Assembly (NCBI GenBank): GCA_963930775.1
Contig: OZ005703.1
Coordinates: 7,254,001 to 7,318,000, forward strand
Direction of reading: 5' to 3'
Source of the DNA: Cliona cf. orientalis
Lineage: Eukaryota > Porifera > Demospongiae > Clionaida > Clionaidae
DNA: 64,000 bases
The notes beneath the pieces were generated by a model. That model was not told the origin of the DNA. It saw only the letters and a list, made by a program, of their open reading frames with translations, and made no database searches. Below are positions 1-18,529 of this stretch, piece after piece; the first letter of the stretch is position 1; every line of letters starts with the position of its first letter. The translations under genes were made by a program, and so were the position numbers.

Positions 1-65
1 GCCTTTAGTTCCATTCATGGCCATGCTGGCAAAATTTAGCACACTAGGTTGATGATGATACTTAC

Positions 66-1695
66 CCAAAATTGAAGCACAGACAGTCTGATTAACATTA
101 CTGAAATCAGGAATTTTACAACACGCCATTGTGAAGACTAAGGATTTGGCATGGTTGCCTTGGAGATTAAGAGTGAGTATACCCCTTTCACCTGTCACAT
201 CTCTGAAAACAGTTTCATTCTCAGGTGAAATCCACTGTCCTCTATATCTGGGCCCCATACAGCAATCACCATTATCAGTGTGACAGACTAAAGAGCTATC
301 TCCGCTTTGAATATCATCCTTAGAAATGATGCCTACCACTTCATTTTTGTAGGTGATGAAAACTCCTAATAATTACAGAAGCTTATTATTAAATGAATTT
401 GTAGTCTACATATCCAGTACCTGTGGTGATATTTTTTGATGCTACAACTCTGGTGTTATTAAGATATGGAAACCTGGTAGATGGCTCTTGAATTTCAGCA
501 GTCACTAAGCATGTGTAATTCCCAGAGTTTTCCCTTGAGAATGAATTAATCATAGCAGTGCTATCGTAGATATTCTCAGAGTATTCTGTACTAATAGCTA
601 GCACCATAATATCGTTAGTAATTATTGTTACGTTTGGATGAGGTCCAATCCATGATGTGTTTATTGTTATTGGCCACGGAATGCCATCTGTTTGAATCAA
701 TCTCACTGTGCAAGTCAGAGTAATGTCAGACATAATGGAATGAATCGGATTTGGACTATTGCTTGTTATTGTTACATTGATGGGAACTGTATAGGGAAGC
801 ATTGGGGCAACTTCATAATTATTATCAGCAAGGAGCAGATTACTTACTCTGAAGAAAGAGTGTGTAACTGCTGTTGGCTGTGTAAATCATTGATCCAAGA
901 ATCATTTGCACTTCACAAGTATACTTTCCAGCATCTGACAGAGTGAGCATCGAAAACTCTAGGATTTGTTCATTGTTGTCCAGAGGACCTGCAGTGCTAG
1001 TCCACGTATAGTTTGTGACATTAAAATTTGAAACACTGCAAGTCAAGTTGTAGCTCTGTCCTACCACTGGAGGAATACCACTGTCACTGACCTGGATAGA
1101 AACTAAAATAAAAGGTAGTTAATAGCTTCATTAATTTTACAGTTTGTACCTAATGATTATTATGGCATATACTGGTACCTGCCAAGGTTACGAAAACCAG
1201 CATCAATGCTGATTGCATACAGAGACATTTGATTCAGAAGTGATGGTTAGCTTACTCAGACTTACAAATATTGGCACAAAGTGTCTGATTCTCGCTACTG
1301 GAGTCAGGAATTATGCAGCAGAAATTTCCTGTTTCCACTGATTCAGAAGAGTTGATATGAAGTAACTTTATCACACGATTACCTTTTCTACTTAAAAAGG
1401 GGCCACCTATAGTAGGTTCAACTATACTACCATTGGGATAGTGCCAGTCCCCATCAGTCATACAACAGTCTGTCTTATTTGTATGGCAAGATAGAGCACT
1501 TGTGTCGGTACTAATGTTGTCAATGTTCACGTAACTGTTGTTGGTGACATTGATTTCTCCAAGAGACAAATATACTCCTGTTTTATGCATTAGTACCATC
1601 TAAAATACTTTCAAATAATATCCATTAATTGTACCTGTCTCCTGTGATACCACTTGCTTGGTGAACAGACAGAGAAGACCAACCCAGAATATCAT
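66..1695 (-). CDS. Ig-domain surface receptor, 5' part (runs off left edge)
   Basis: Five joined exons (1695-1635, 1577-1266, 1102-848, 786-421, 365-66), all with phase-1 junctions, give an open frame that continues past base 1. Exon 1 encodes a signal peptide (MIFWVGLLCLFTKQVVSQ). Exons 2 and 5 each encode an Ig-like domain with a C...CC core and a 'FCC-I-P-D' or 'ACC-K-I-P-D' motif ending C-A-N/S-I. Exons 3 and 4 encode ordinary Ig domains with the D-A-G-K-Y-T-C and N-S-G-N-Y-T-C signatures. N-glycosylation sequons are frequent. Domain order is therefore CC-Ig, Ig, Ig, CC-Ig, suggesting internal duplication. The CC-Ig domain is shared with the receptors at 30.9-39.8 kb. The transmembrane part and tail lie outside the window, so the signalling type is unknown. 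The model is firm; the function (adhesion or recognition) is inference. Confidence 0.8.
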
Positions 1696-2825
1696 GTTGA
1701 TAGACACTAAGCTATAAATCTCCAAAATTAATATACTAGCCCTATCTATAGCACTAAACTGGGGCCATTGCTTCAACTGTGTAATAATATTTTTTTTGAC
1801 ATTGCTCTTATACTCAATATATAGAAGAATTGTTTATTAAATTCTAATGTCAAATGGGATTCTGTGTTTGTTATTTATGACTTCACTGTTATAATTATGC
1901 ATTTGTGGTAGAACGTAACTGGTGCATATATCATTATCTATAATAATAATTATGTTGAAAAATTGCAAATACCAGATGTGCATGTGTGACAATAATTATT
2001 GTAGCCTGACATGCAATGTATGCTACCATGCCACTGAAGTGCATGTATAGATTAATTCTCCTACAGGAGCTATGTCAATGATACTGTAATATGTACAATA
2101 ATAGTACCGTAGTGTCCCGGGCAAATGCCCATGTACCCCCATTTTAAGAGGTAAATGTAGCAGCTTCTATACAAACGTTTGGAATTTTGATCCCAGGCCC
2201 TAGCAAGCACCCTTGCAGGCCAAAATGACGAGTTATGTTTAAGCGCCCATGGGGGCTTACTCGGGACACTACGGTAAGTGCGGATATACATATGTAAGCA
2301 TTTACTATTATTATTATTATAACTCAGATGCACTCATAAATACGTGTGTTGCTTTGGAAATCCCCATTAATGATGGATGATGGTCACAACTGCATCAGAA
2401 TACTATCATTTGGGACTCGATGTTTGTTATATGTCCATTTTCTGTTGAGGAAATTACAAATACCCAGAAGCCAGTGAATGGCCTCTGTGTACATGTAATG
2501 ATGATTTATGCCATTGTAGCGTAAACTTTTTGTTACACTACGTATGTTATGATTGCTGCTGCATACTTTGAGTCCCAAAAATGATGCTTGGATTTGGATT
2601 GTTGGGGAAAGTCAAGTTTATTAATGATTCCTGGCATGTGTACTGATTATTACTTATCTCTCTAGTACTGCATATAACTATAAATTATAAATTATGATCA
2701 TGATACACAGGTATAATAATGAAAACTTGACCACTTGCCTAGTAGCTGCATGATAATGGTTCATATGGTAAAAGGTCGTCAATATAGTGCGTACACACAT
2801 TGATACTGGCGCCTCAATCGCAGAG
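1696..2825. other. Intergenic, AT-rich, contains one MITE
   Basis: The region lies upstream of the minus-strand Ig receptor gene and presumably holds its promoter. Apart from the inverted-repeat element at 2105-2276 I see only AT-rich unique sequence. Open frames here (for example 2384-2578) have no protein-like composition or splice context. Confidence 0.6.
2105..2276. mobile_element. 172-bp MITE with 15-bp perfect terminal inverted repeats
   Basis: The left end TACCGTAGTGTCCCG and right end CGGGACACTACGGTA are perfect inverted repeats. Each ends in TA, which fits a TA target-site duplication as in Tc1/mariner-type elements. The interior has no coding capacity, so this is a non-autonomous element. 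Confidence 0.8.
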
Positions 2826-3184
2826 ATGGAGTCTGAGAGTCGACCGCGGCCGACTCTCGACCTCGACACTGACAATTTTCAATCACAGGAGACGAACTCG
2901 ACAGCTTCTGAACATCAGGTTAGTCGCGGTATGGCACACAGCGTGCGTGCTATATATAGCACTAGGCTAGCTTTATTTATCCACGGGATTACGTCAGCCA
3001 AGAGAACGCGTGAAGTTCGGCCGGCGGTACTTCACAGAGAAAGTAGCTCTCAGCTTATAATGTATTCGCTGGATACATGCGTCAGATACTCTACATATAT
3101 ACCGATTTTCAGGTCTCAAAAAGGCTCCATGGAGGCCCTGAATTTTCTGGCAATTACCTCATAGATTACATCATCATTACCTAA
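2826..3184 (+). CDS. Possible small two-exon gene (54 aa), hypothetical
   Basis: A CpG-rich segment has an ATG at 2826 opening a 93-nt exon (MESESRPRPTLDLDTD..., ending ...TASEHQ) followed by a GTTAGT donor. An acceptor (ATTTTCAG) at 3112 leads in the same phase to a second exon, 3113-3184, ending in TAA. The joined 54-residue product is acidic and polar at its N-terminus. The second exon runs into degenerate copies of the neighbouring repeat, so this may be the 5' end of a gene truncated by repeat insertion. No homologue is recognised. The model rests only on splice signals, phase and composition. Confidence 0.25.
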
Positions 3185-3624
3185 TAACCGCAGAAAAGTA
3201 AATTTCTACTAGGCAAGTAATGAAAAACTTAACACTCACCTCGTCCCCGTCAGTGTTCCTCGCCACTAAAAACTCAATGCTATAGCCATTCAAAATGACC
3301 GCGCTTAGAGTTGTAAGGCGCCTGCGCATATATGCGCGCATCCACGTGTTGGAGAACGGTGAGGGAAATCCCCCTTTTCTCTGACCTTCGCGGGCGAAGT
3401 CGACAACCAACGTGAGGCGGGGGACGCCAAGAATTTCGATGGATAGTCCGTCGTGTCTCTAAGCGCTAGGCTAGATTTTCGTGCTTCGAGAACGTTTCTT
3501 GAACGCTGTGAATTTTGAAGAGAATTACCTCATAGGTGTCATCATCATTACTCATAATTACCTCATAACCGCAAAGTTGAGAGTTTGTAATTGGGACTCG
3601 GTGAGTAATGAACAACTTGGAGAC
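3160..3624. repeat. Degenerate repeat related to the adjacent TIR elements
   Basis: The segment shares scattered blocks with the downstream elements, such as 'attacctcata', 'gtaatgaaaaact', 'gggaaatcccc' and a 'gatggatagtcc' stretch. It is diverged and lacks clear terminal repeats. It looks like an older or rearranged copy. Confidence 0.5.
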
Positions 3625-4013
3625 TACGTCCAGAGTCCCTCATGAATACGCCGCCATAAATTCGAACTCGGACACATTGACAAACTGCGCATGCTCCGTA
3701 TACGCGTACAATATCGGGGCGCGCGGCTTGAGCCGGCTCGGACCTTCACCTGCCATGTGCTCGACTGAATAGGGAAATCCCCCTGCCCTGAAAGCGAGCT
3801 CGCTAGAGAAAGCGAACTGAGAGAAACGCCATAAGGATATCATCGGATAGTCCACGATCTCTTCTACGCTAGGTTCGAATTCTGGGTCCCAACAACCTTT
3901 CATGCGCGCTAAACATTTTGAAACAGTTTCACAGCAATTACATCATAGGTTTCATCATCATTTCATCATAGCGAGAGCCGAATTCTTTTTTTCTAATTGG
4001 GACTCTGGACATA
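3625..4013. mobile_element. TIR element copy 1 (389 bp) of tandem array
   Basis: The left end TACGTCCAGAGTCCC is matched at the right end by GGGACTCTGGACATA, with one change from the inverted complement. The internal sequence is GC- and CpG-rich, unlike the flanking AT-rich DNA. A minus-strand open frame (about 3640-3903, 87 codons starting MKGCWDPEFEPS) is also present in copy 3, but high copy identity makes its coding status untestable here. Confidence 0.7.
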
Positions 4014-4022
4014 ATGAAAAAC

Positions 4023-4438
4023 TACGTCCAGAGTCCCTCACGAATACGCCGCCAAAATTCGAACTCGGACACACTGACAAACTGTGCATGCTCCGTATAC
4101 GCGTACAATATTGGGGCGCGCGGCTTGAGCCGGTTGACCCAGATGTGACCTCCACCTGCCATGTGCATGTGCTGGACTGAATAGGGAAATCCCCCCCCCC
4201 CCCCCCCCCCGAGTGCGTGCTCGCCAAAGAAAGCAAACTGAGAGAATCGCCATATCTCATCGATAGTCCACGATCTCTTCCACGCTAGGTTCGAATTCTG
4301 GGTCCCAACACCCTGTCATGCGCACTAAACATTTTGAAGCAGTTTTCACCCTAATTTCATCATCATTTCATCATAGGTTTCATCATCATTACCTCATCGA
4401 GCGGCCGAATCAATTTGTTAATTGGGACTCTGGACGTA
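4023..4438. mobile_element. TIR element copy 2 (416 bp) with 20-bp poly-C run
   Basis: The 15-bp terminal inverted repeats (TACGTCCAGAGTCCC and its exact complement) bound the copy. It differs from copies 1 and 3 by several substitutions and by a C20 homopolymer at about 4191-4210, which breaks the open frame seen in the other copies. The spacer to copy 1 is only 9 bp. Confidence 0.75.
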
Positions 4439-4455
4439 ATGAAAAACTTCGAGAC

Positions 4456-4844
4456 TACGTCCAGAGTCCCTCATGAATACGCCGCCATAAATTCGAACTA
4501 GGACACATTGACAAACTGCGCATGCTCCGTATACGAGTACAATATCGGGGCGCGCGGCTTGAGCCGGTTCGGACCTTCATCTGCCATGTGCTCGACTGAA
4601 TAGGGAAATCCCCCTGCCCTGAAAGCGAGCTCGCTAGAGAAAGCGAACTGAGAGAAACGCCATAAGGATATCATCGGATAGTCCACGATCTCTTCTACGC
4701 TAGGTTCGAATTCTGGGTCCCAACAACCTTTCATGTGCGCTAAACATTTTGAAACAGTTTCACAGCAATTACATCATAGGTTTAATCATCATTTCATCAT
4801 AGCGAGAGCCGAATTCTTTTTTTCTAATTGGGACTCTGGACGTA
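4456..4844. mobile_element. TIR element copy 3 (389 bp), near-identical to copy 1
   Basis: It has 15-bp terminal inverted repeats, with TACGTCCAGAGTCCC at 4456 and the complement ending at 4844. The body nearly matches copy 1, including most of the shared minus-strand open frame (about 4498-4734). A 17-bp spacer separates it from copy 2. The high identity argues for recent tandem duplication or repeated insertion. Confidence 0.75.
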
Positions 4845-4939
4845 ATTATTAATAATATAAAGATCAAACTAGTCCATTTACGGTATATCGTTAACATGTA
4901 TACGAGTATGAAGCCAGTACTATATATGTTCTGCACCGA

Positions 4940-5515
4940 TGACCAACCCAGCCGGTTACGTAACCGGATGCCCGTTACGCAACCGGATATCCAGTTGCAC
5001 AACGGGACGTCCTGTTGATCAACCCTAGCTCTTCTGTGGCCGGTTATGCAACCGGCTATCCCGATGTGCAACCGGACGCCATATAATACAACCAGCTTTA
5101 TCGGTGTCCTGATGCACAACATTAGGACTCCCTGCTGTGCGCTGCTCCCCGCTGATTTGAGTGATTGTGATGGGATATAATATACAGGCCTTTTATACTG
5201 AATGAGGCCTAGCTCAGGCTACAACCGGATAGGATCTACTAAGCCGGTTGTACAACCGGACAGTGTGTAGGTAATCCTGATGTGCAACTGGCCAGGAATT
5301 AACGAGGCCTGCTATACAACCGGACAGGATCGACTGGGCCTGTTGTACACCTCTGCTTTAGTCGCGAGCTAGCTCGAGCCTGCGTGCGCGAATTGAGCGT
5401 GTGCACAAGGCACTAGCGCTAATTATGCGCTGGCCGGCCGGTTGCACAACGGGTCATCCGGTTGTGCAACGGGCCATCCGGTTATACATCCGGGCAGCGG
5501 TTGGTCATCCGTGCG
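4940..5515. repeat. Array of CCGGTT-N4-AACCGG palindromes and half-sites
   Basis: Perfect 16-bp palindromes of the form CCGGTTnnnnAACCGG occur at 4952-4967, about 5040-5055 and 5244-5259. Many degenerate half-sites (CCGGTTGCACAACGGG, TACAACCGGACAGG and similar) fill the interval. The array lies beyond the 3' end of a Delta-like gene. It could be a minisatellite or clustered protein-binding sites. Confidence 0.7.
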
Positions 5516-5566
5516 GAACATATATACTGCATACAATAATATAATTATATATACTATAGCATGTAA

Positions 5567-7182
5567 TCAAACATAGTCTTTGTTTATGACAACTGACTGT
5601 TCAAATCTAATGCTTTCATAAACTGCTGAATCTTCATTGGATTTCCCTTTACACGTACTATGCTGCATAGTTCCTTCAATTTTCTCGTTATTGAATGTAG
5701 CACCCTCATAAGCTATATTATCAATGGTCACGGTACATGCAATATCTATTACTTTTTTGTCTTTCTTCATCTCAAGAGCTTCATTTGTGTTAAAAGGTAG
5801 AACGTGATTCTTACCTATAGTATAGTGTCATTAAGCGATATAGAATTAAATCCATATTCTTTTTTTTGATAACTATCATTACCATGGTCAATACTACCAG
5901 CATCAAGAGAAACAGAAACACCGATATTCCAATGGTTCCTCCTACCACAGCTTTCGTATCAAGAGCACTGCCAGGTATTCGACCTTCACAGTTCTCTCCA
6001 GTAAAACTCGGATCACACTCACACCTGTGGCTGCCCACTTCACTTATGCATTGGCCATGCTCACTGCAGGTGATGTTTAGACGATTGCATTCATTGAGCT
6101 GCACTTCACAATGCTCTCCAGTGTACTCGTCATCACATACACAAGTAAATGCGTTTGCACCATCCATGCTCGTGCACTGTCCATTTTCACCACAGTCCCT
6201 TCCATAGCAGTCATCAATTTCGTGACAAAATTCTCCAGTGAAACCAGGGTCGCAGGTGCACTCCTCAGTGCAAAACTGAGAGAAGTCTGGACTATAGTAG
6301 CTCTCTGCACACACCACTTTGAAGCTGAGGACGATACTTGACCCAGTACTAGTATTAAAATGTACTGGCTTGGTCTCTACTCCTAGTGAAATGTTGTTAT
6401 AAATGTTGTATTCTACTTTTCCTACAAGATCATGATCAATAACTTCAAGATAAAACACAGCTCCCTATATAAATTATAGTACATGTCATGATTATTATTT
6501 TTATGCCAATAGGAGTAACAACAATACAGGACATAATAGTTATCCATTTATTGTGCCATGCAGTATCGCCATTTTGATAACCACCGCCTAAGGTTTAGCT
6601 GATGATTATCACTCAATAATATGCTGCCTAAACCTCAGGGTTTAGCAATTTTATATAACACAACAACAACAATTATTCACATACACGTTTCTACATAGCT
6701 ACTGGTACACTACAATGGCAAAGTCATGCACATGCACGTGGGGTATATGTGCTCTATTTCCATTATTTTGACTCACTGTCCATGGTCCTTGTATAGATAG
6801 TGGATTTAGTAACCCAAGAGAAATTGGCTGAGAAAAATTTAGTGGTGCATCATCATAGTTAACATCACTGCAGTGTAGTTGTCCATCTCTAGTACCCAGA
6901 CTTCTCAAGCAATAGTGGAAGATAATATTATTATCGCAGCTAGATTCCCCACATGGATGATCACAACAAGAGCTATTAGCAAGCATGCTACTGGGATTGC
7001 TATAGTTATGTGTCCTGATTCTCAAGATATAATCTCCAATAGTCAACTGCTGTATAAGATCCAAGGAATTCATCACAATAATAATTATCATATTATAGCT
7101 TTTATTGCCTATTAGTAAGTTATACGAGGCTTACGATTAAGCACATAGCTAACAGCCATAATAGTTGCATGGAGATCTTCAT
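5567..7182 (-). CDS. Delta-like Notch ligand A (MNNL, compact DSL, EGF repeats, TM)
   Basis: Exons 7182-7135 (signal peptide MKISMQLLWLLAMCLI), 7049-6777 (MNNL-type N-terminal domain with 'HNYSNPSSMLAN' and 'FHYCLRS') and 6464 downward encode a single-pass membrane ligand for Notch. Exon 3 holds a C2-like stretch, a shortened DSL domain (VVCAESYYSP...), EGF repeats with the 'C-x-C-D-x-x-F/Y-T-G-E-x-C' pattern and a transmembrane helix near 5870-5950. A tail exon (5814-5567) closely resembles the tail of ligand B, including T-I-D-N-I-A-Y-E-G. The junction into it is problematic: I find no GT donor in the required phase, and reading straight through gives a short tail ending ...LYYR-stop at 5811. 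The DSL domain lacks its second cysteine (DF instead of DC). The gene is a tandem paralogue of the gene at 7608-9207. Confidence 0.8.
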
Positions 7183-7607
7183 GACTTTTGCTGGTGGACT
7201 GAAGCAGTGGATTTGTTGTAGTGATTGTCTACACAGTAATCCCGACGTGATATTGAAAAGTGTATTGTGATCTAATAAACTCTTTATTCATGTGCTATAA
7301 GTCTGTTATTGATCCCATGCCAGACTCTATGATAATTGTTGGTATACCTAGCCTCGTCCCCAGGCCTTCTGGGGACTAGGCTAGGCATACACATATTATT
7401 ATATTGGTTATTATGTAAATTTTCAATTCTGAAATCAGCAATCATATCCACACATTTATTAATAAAAATTAATATAACTCTATCCTTCACTCCTTCATAC
7501 TCATGAATAGTGCTAATACCTCTATGGGATTAATAATTATGTTGTAAATGAGTTCTAATGCTATCAAGGGCTTTTTGATAAGTTCCAGCCGTATAATCAG
7601 TTGAAAC
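7183..7607. other. Intergenic between the two Delta-like genes, with a small foldback
   Basis: About 425 bp of AT-rich DNA, presumably holding the ligand A promoter. A 39-bp near-perfect hairpin lies at 7347-7385 (CCTAGCCTCGTCCCCAG facing CTGGGGACTAGGCTAGG). Its ends resemble foldbacks elsewhere in the window. Confidence 0.6.
7347..7385. repeat. Short foldback (AGCCTCGTCCCCAG family)
   Basis: The inverted arms CCTAGCCTCGTCCCCAG and CTGGGGACTAGGCTAGG are separated by a few bases. Similar arms are seen at 38767-38854, 45352-45430 and 63482-63502. Confidence 0.6.
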
Positions 7608-9207
7608 TCAGATGCACTCATAAACATGTGTGTCGCTTTGGAAATCCTCATTAATGTAGTGTGTAGCTCCTTCAGTTTCCTCGTTATTGGAAGTGATGCC
7701 TTCATAAGCGATATTATCGATGGTTTGGGAATTAGTTTGTGCTTGTGTTGTCATATCAACGTAGGCTTCACTTTCGTCGAGTGGCATCTCAAGAGCATCA
7801 GTGCTGGCAGATAGAGCATGATGTTTACCTGTGGTAATGTGGGGATGGTGTGCCAGCTGTTCAATGTACCATGCATGCACCATAATTATGTACATTTAGT
7901 ATGAAATCTCTCCACATATCCCATGGATAACCAGTCACAAGAACTCCTAGATCCCCATATAATAGATATTATGAGCATCATAGGGTATATGGTAGCATCT
8001 GGGGTTATATCACAAGTTCACTCACCTTTCATTTTATGTTCTCTTGTTGAAAGCTTGAAGGCCAAAGCTCCAACAACTAGTAGTAGGAGAAGAACCAGAA
8101 ATACTAGCGCTCCAATGGCTCCACCTAGAATTGCTTTTAAATTGATATTTTTGTCGGGTACAGTTTCAGTGCCAGCTTCCATTCCAGTTTCAGTTGTTGG
8201 AAGTCGTACGTCTGAACAAGTCCCTCCCGTGAAATTTGGATCACACACGCAGCTATAGCCACTGCCACGATCCACACACTGTCCATTTCCACTGCAGGTG
8301 ATATTTAAGCTTTGGCAGAAATTGATTTTCGCTTGACAGATTTCGATACTGTCAGAGTCACAGGTGCAGTTTTCTGTGCACAGCCATGAGCAGTCTGGTC
8401 CATAGTAGCCGTCTGCACACACCACTTTGAAGCTGAGGACGATGCTTGCCCTGACTGGCGCAGGATAGCTGAAATTTCGTGGCTCAGTCTCCACTCCAAG
8501 GATAGTGTTGCTGCTGGAAAGGTTGTACACCACTCTTCCCACAACTTCACCAGTTCCTGTCAGACCACCATCATTGTCAAGAACTTTAAGGAAAAATTGA
8601 GTTGCCTACGTAATAATTATGAGAATTCAGTAGGTTTATCTTCTTCTGTACCAATCCCTAACCCAAGGGGCAACTATCCAAATTACCTGCTCTGGCAAAC
8701 CTATAGCTAATCCCAGCATACTCATTCGTGATAAGTGTGTATACATGCAGACTCGATGTTTATCTAATGCTTACTGTCCACTCTGTTGTCAGTCCTCGTA
8801 AAGGTAGTGGATTGGGCAATCCAAGAACCATTGACTGGGAGAAGTTTAGTGGTGCATCGTTGTAATTTATATTACTTTTGCTGCCTCCACTGCACTCATT
8901 GCTTGAGTTAGAAGTACTGATACTTCTCAGGCAGTAGTGGAAGACATTATCACAAAAAGAAAGTGCATCACAGTGAGAACCGTCAGCAAGTAAGCTGTTA
9001 GGATTGCTATAATTGTGAATCCGGACTTCCACAATGTAGTCTCCTACCACAGTGCTTATGCACACCTATACAAGTTCCATACATCAATTAAATTTGACTA
9101 CATTTGCATGATCAGTGAAATGATAATATTATATGGCTAATACTGGAGAGACTTACACTGAGGGTCATAGCTGAGAGCCATAGTAGCAGGTTCTGGAGTG
9201 TCTTCAT
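7608..9207 (-). CDS. Delta-like Notch ligand B (MNNL, compact DSL, EGF, TM)
   Basis: Four exons (9207-9157, 9065-8775, 8605-8026, 7828-7608) join in frame to 380 residues. They encode a signal peptide (MKTLQNLLLWLSAMTLS), an MNNL domain ('VRIHNYSNPNSLLADG', 'FHYCLRS'), a C2-like region ('LKVLDNDGG'), a six-cysteine DSL domain (VVCADGYYGPDC...), one EGF repeat ('GQCVDRGSGYSCVCDPNF'), a transmembrane helix ('LVFLVLLLLLVVGALAF') and a cytoplasmic tail of about 80 residues. DSL ligands activate Notch on neighbouring cells and depend on endocytosis of their tails. Here the tail holds N-I-A-Y-E-G and ends V-Y-E-C-I, both echoed in ligand A. The protein is much shorter than bilaterian Delta or Jagged proteins, with one EGF repeat and a short loop between DSL cysteines 3 and 4. 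Assignment to the DSL family is firm; orthology within it is not. Confidence 0.88.
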
Positions 9208-9827
9208 GATCCTTCGCTGGCAGACTGAAGCATGCAGTGTTGATCCAACTGGTCTGATTAGTGACTGTGGAAAACCTTATCGTTGTTGACACTTTCAGTA
9301 TTATTGTTCTACTGCAAGATAAATGATTGGATCCGGTAGATAATGGTCTAGTCACGATTGATCAATAACAAGACTGAAAGCATGTTTGATTAGTTTGTAG
9401 TTTACATTATGCAACTTTCCATTCGTGTGCTACTGCTATATTGTTAGCTCAGTTGTTGATCGTGTATTTTTATAACCTGATGTTTTTACACACAACCCTG
9501 TAATACTCACTACTATTATCATGCATGGTAAGATGGTATACTACTTGATATGAGAAAGGGGAAATATTTCTTCTCTATAGCTAGATGTGTGTTTTCTCAG
9601 TTTTCCCATCCTACAATTTACTTTCAGTGACTTCAATGTGGTAATCAATAGCATGGTTGATAGTATTTTTGTTGTCAAATACACACAGGGAATTGTTGAC
9701 TACTCTACAAAACCAAGGCTTCTCCTCTCTAGAGGTATGCCACCAAAAATGAAAAACATTCCTTTTCAGTTTACCCCTATACTTTATATATTTTACTTAT
9801 TTTTTTCACTCTTCATAATATGTACAG
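9208..9827. other. Divergent intergenic region between ligand B and MSH1-like gene
   Basis: This is the only space available for the missing 5' exons of the MSH1-like gene. I looked for the MutS mismatch-recognition domain (Phe-x-Glu motif) and connector domain on the plus strand and found nothing convincing. The region likely carries divergent promoters. Confidence 0.5.

Positions 9828-18529
<8,702 letters not shown>

Noticed and set aside
3640-4734. 87-codon minus-strand frame repeated in TIR copies 1 and 3
   Set aside because: The copies are near-identical, so frame conservation carries no information, and copy 2 breaks the frame with a poly-C run.
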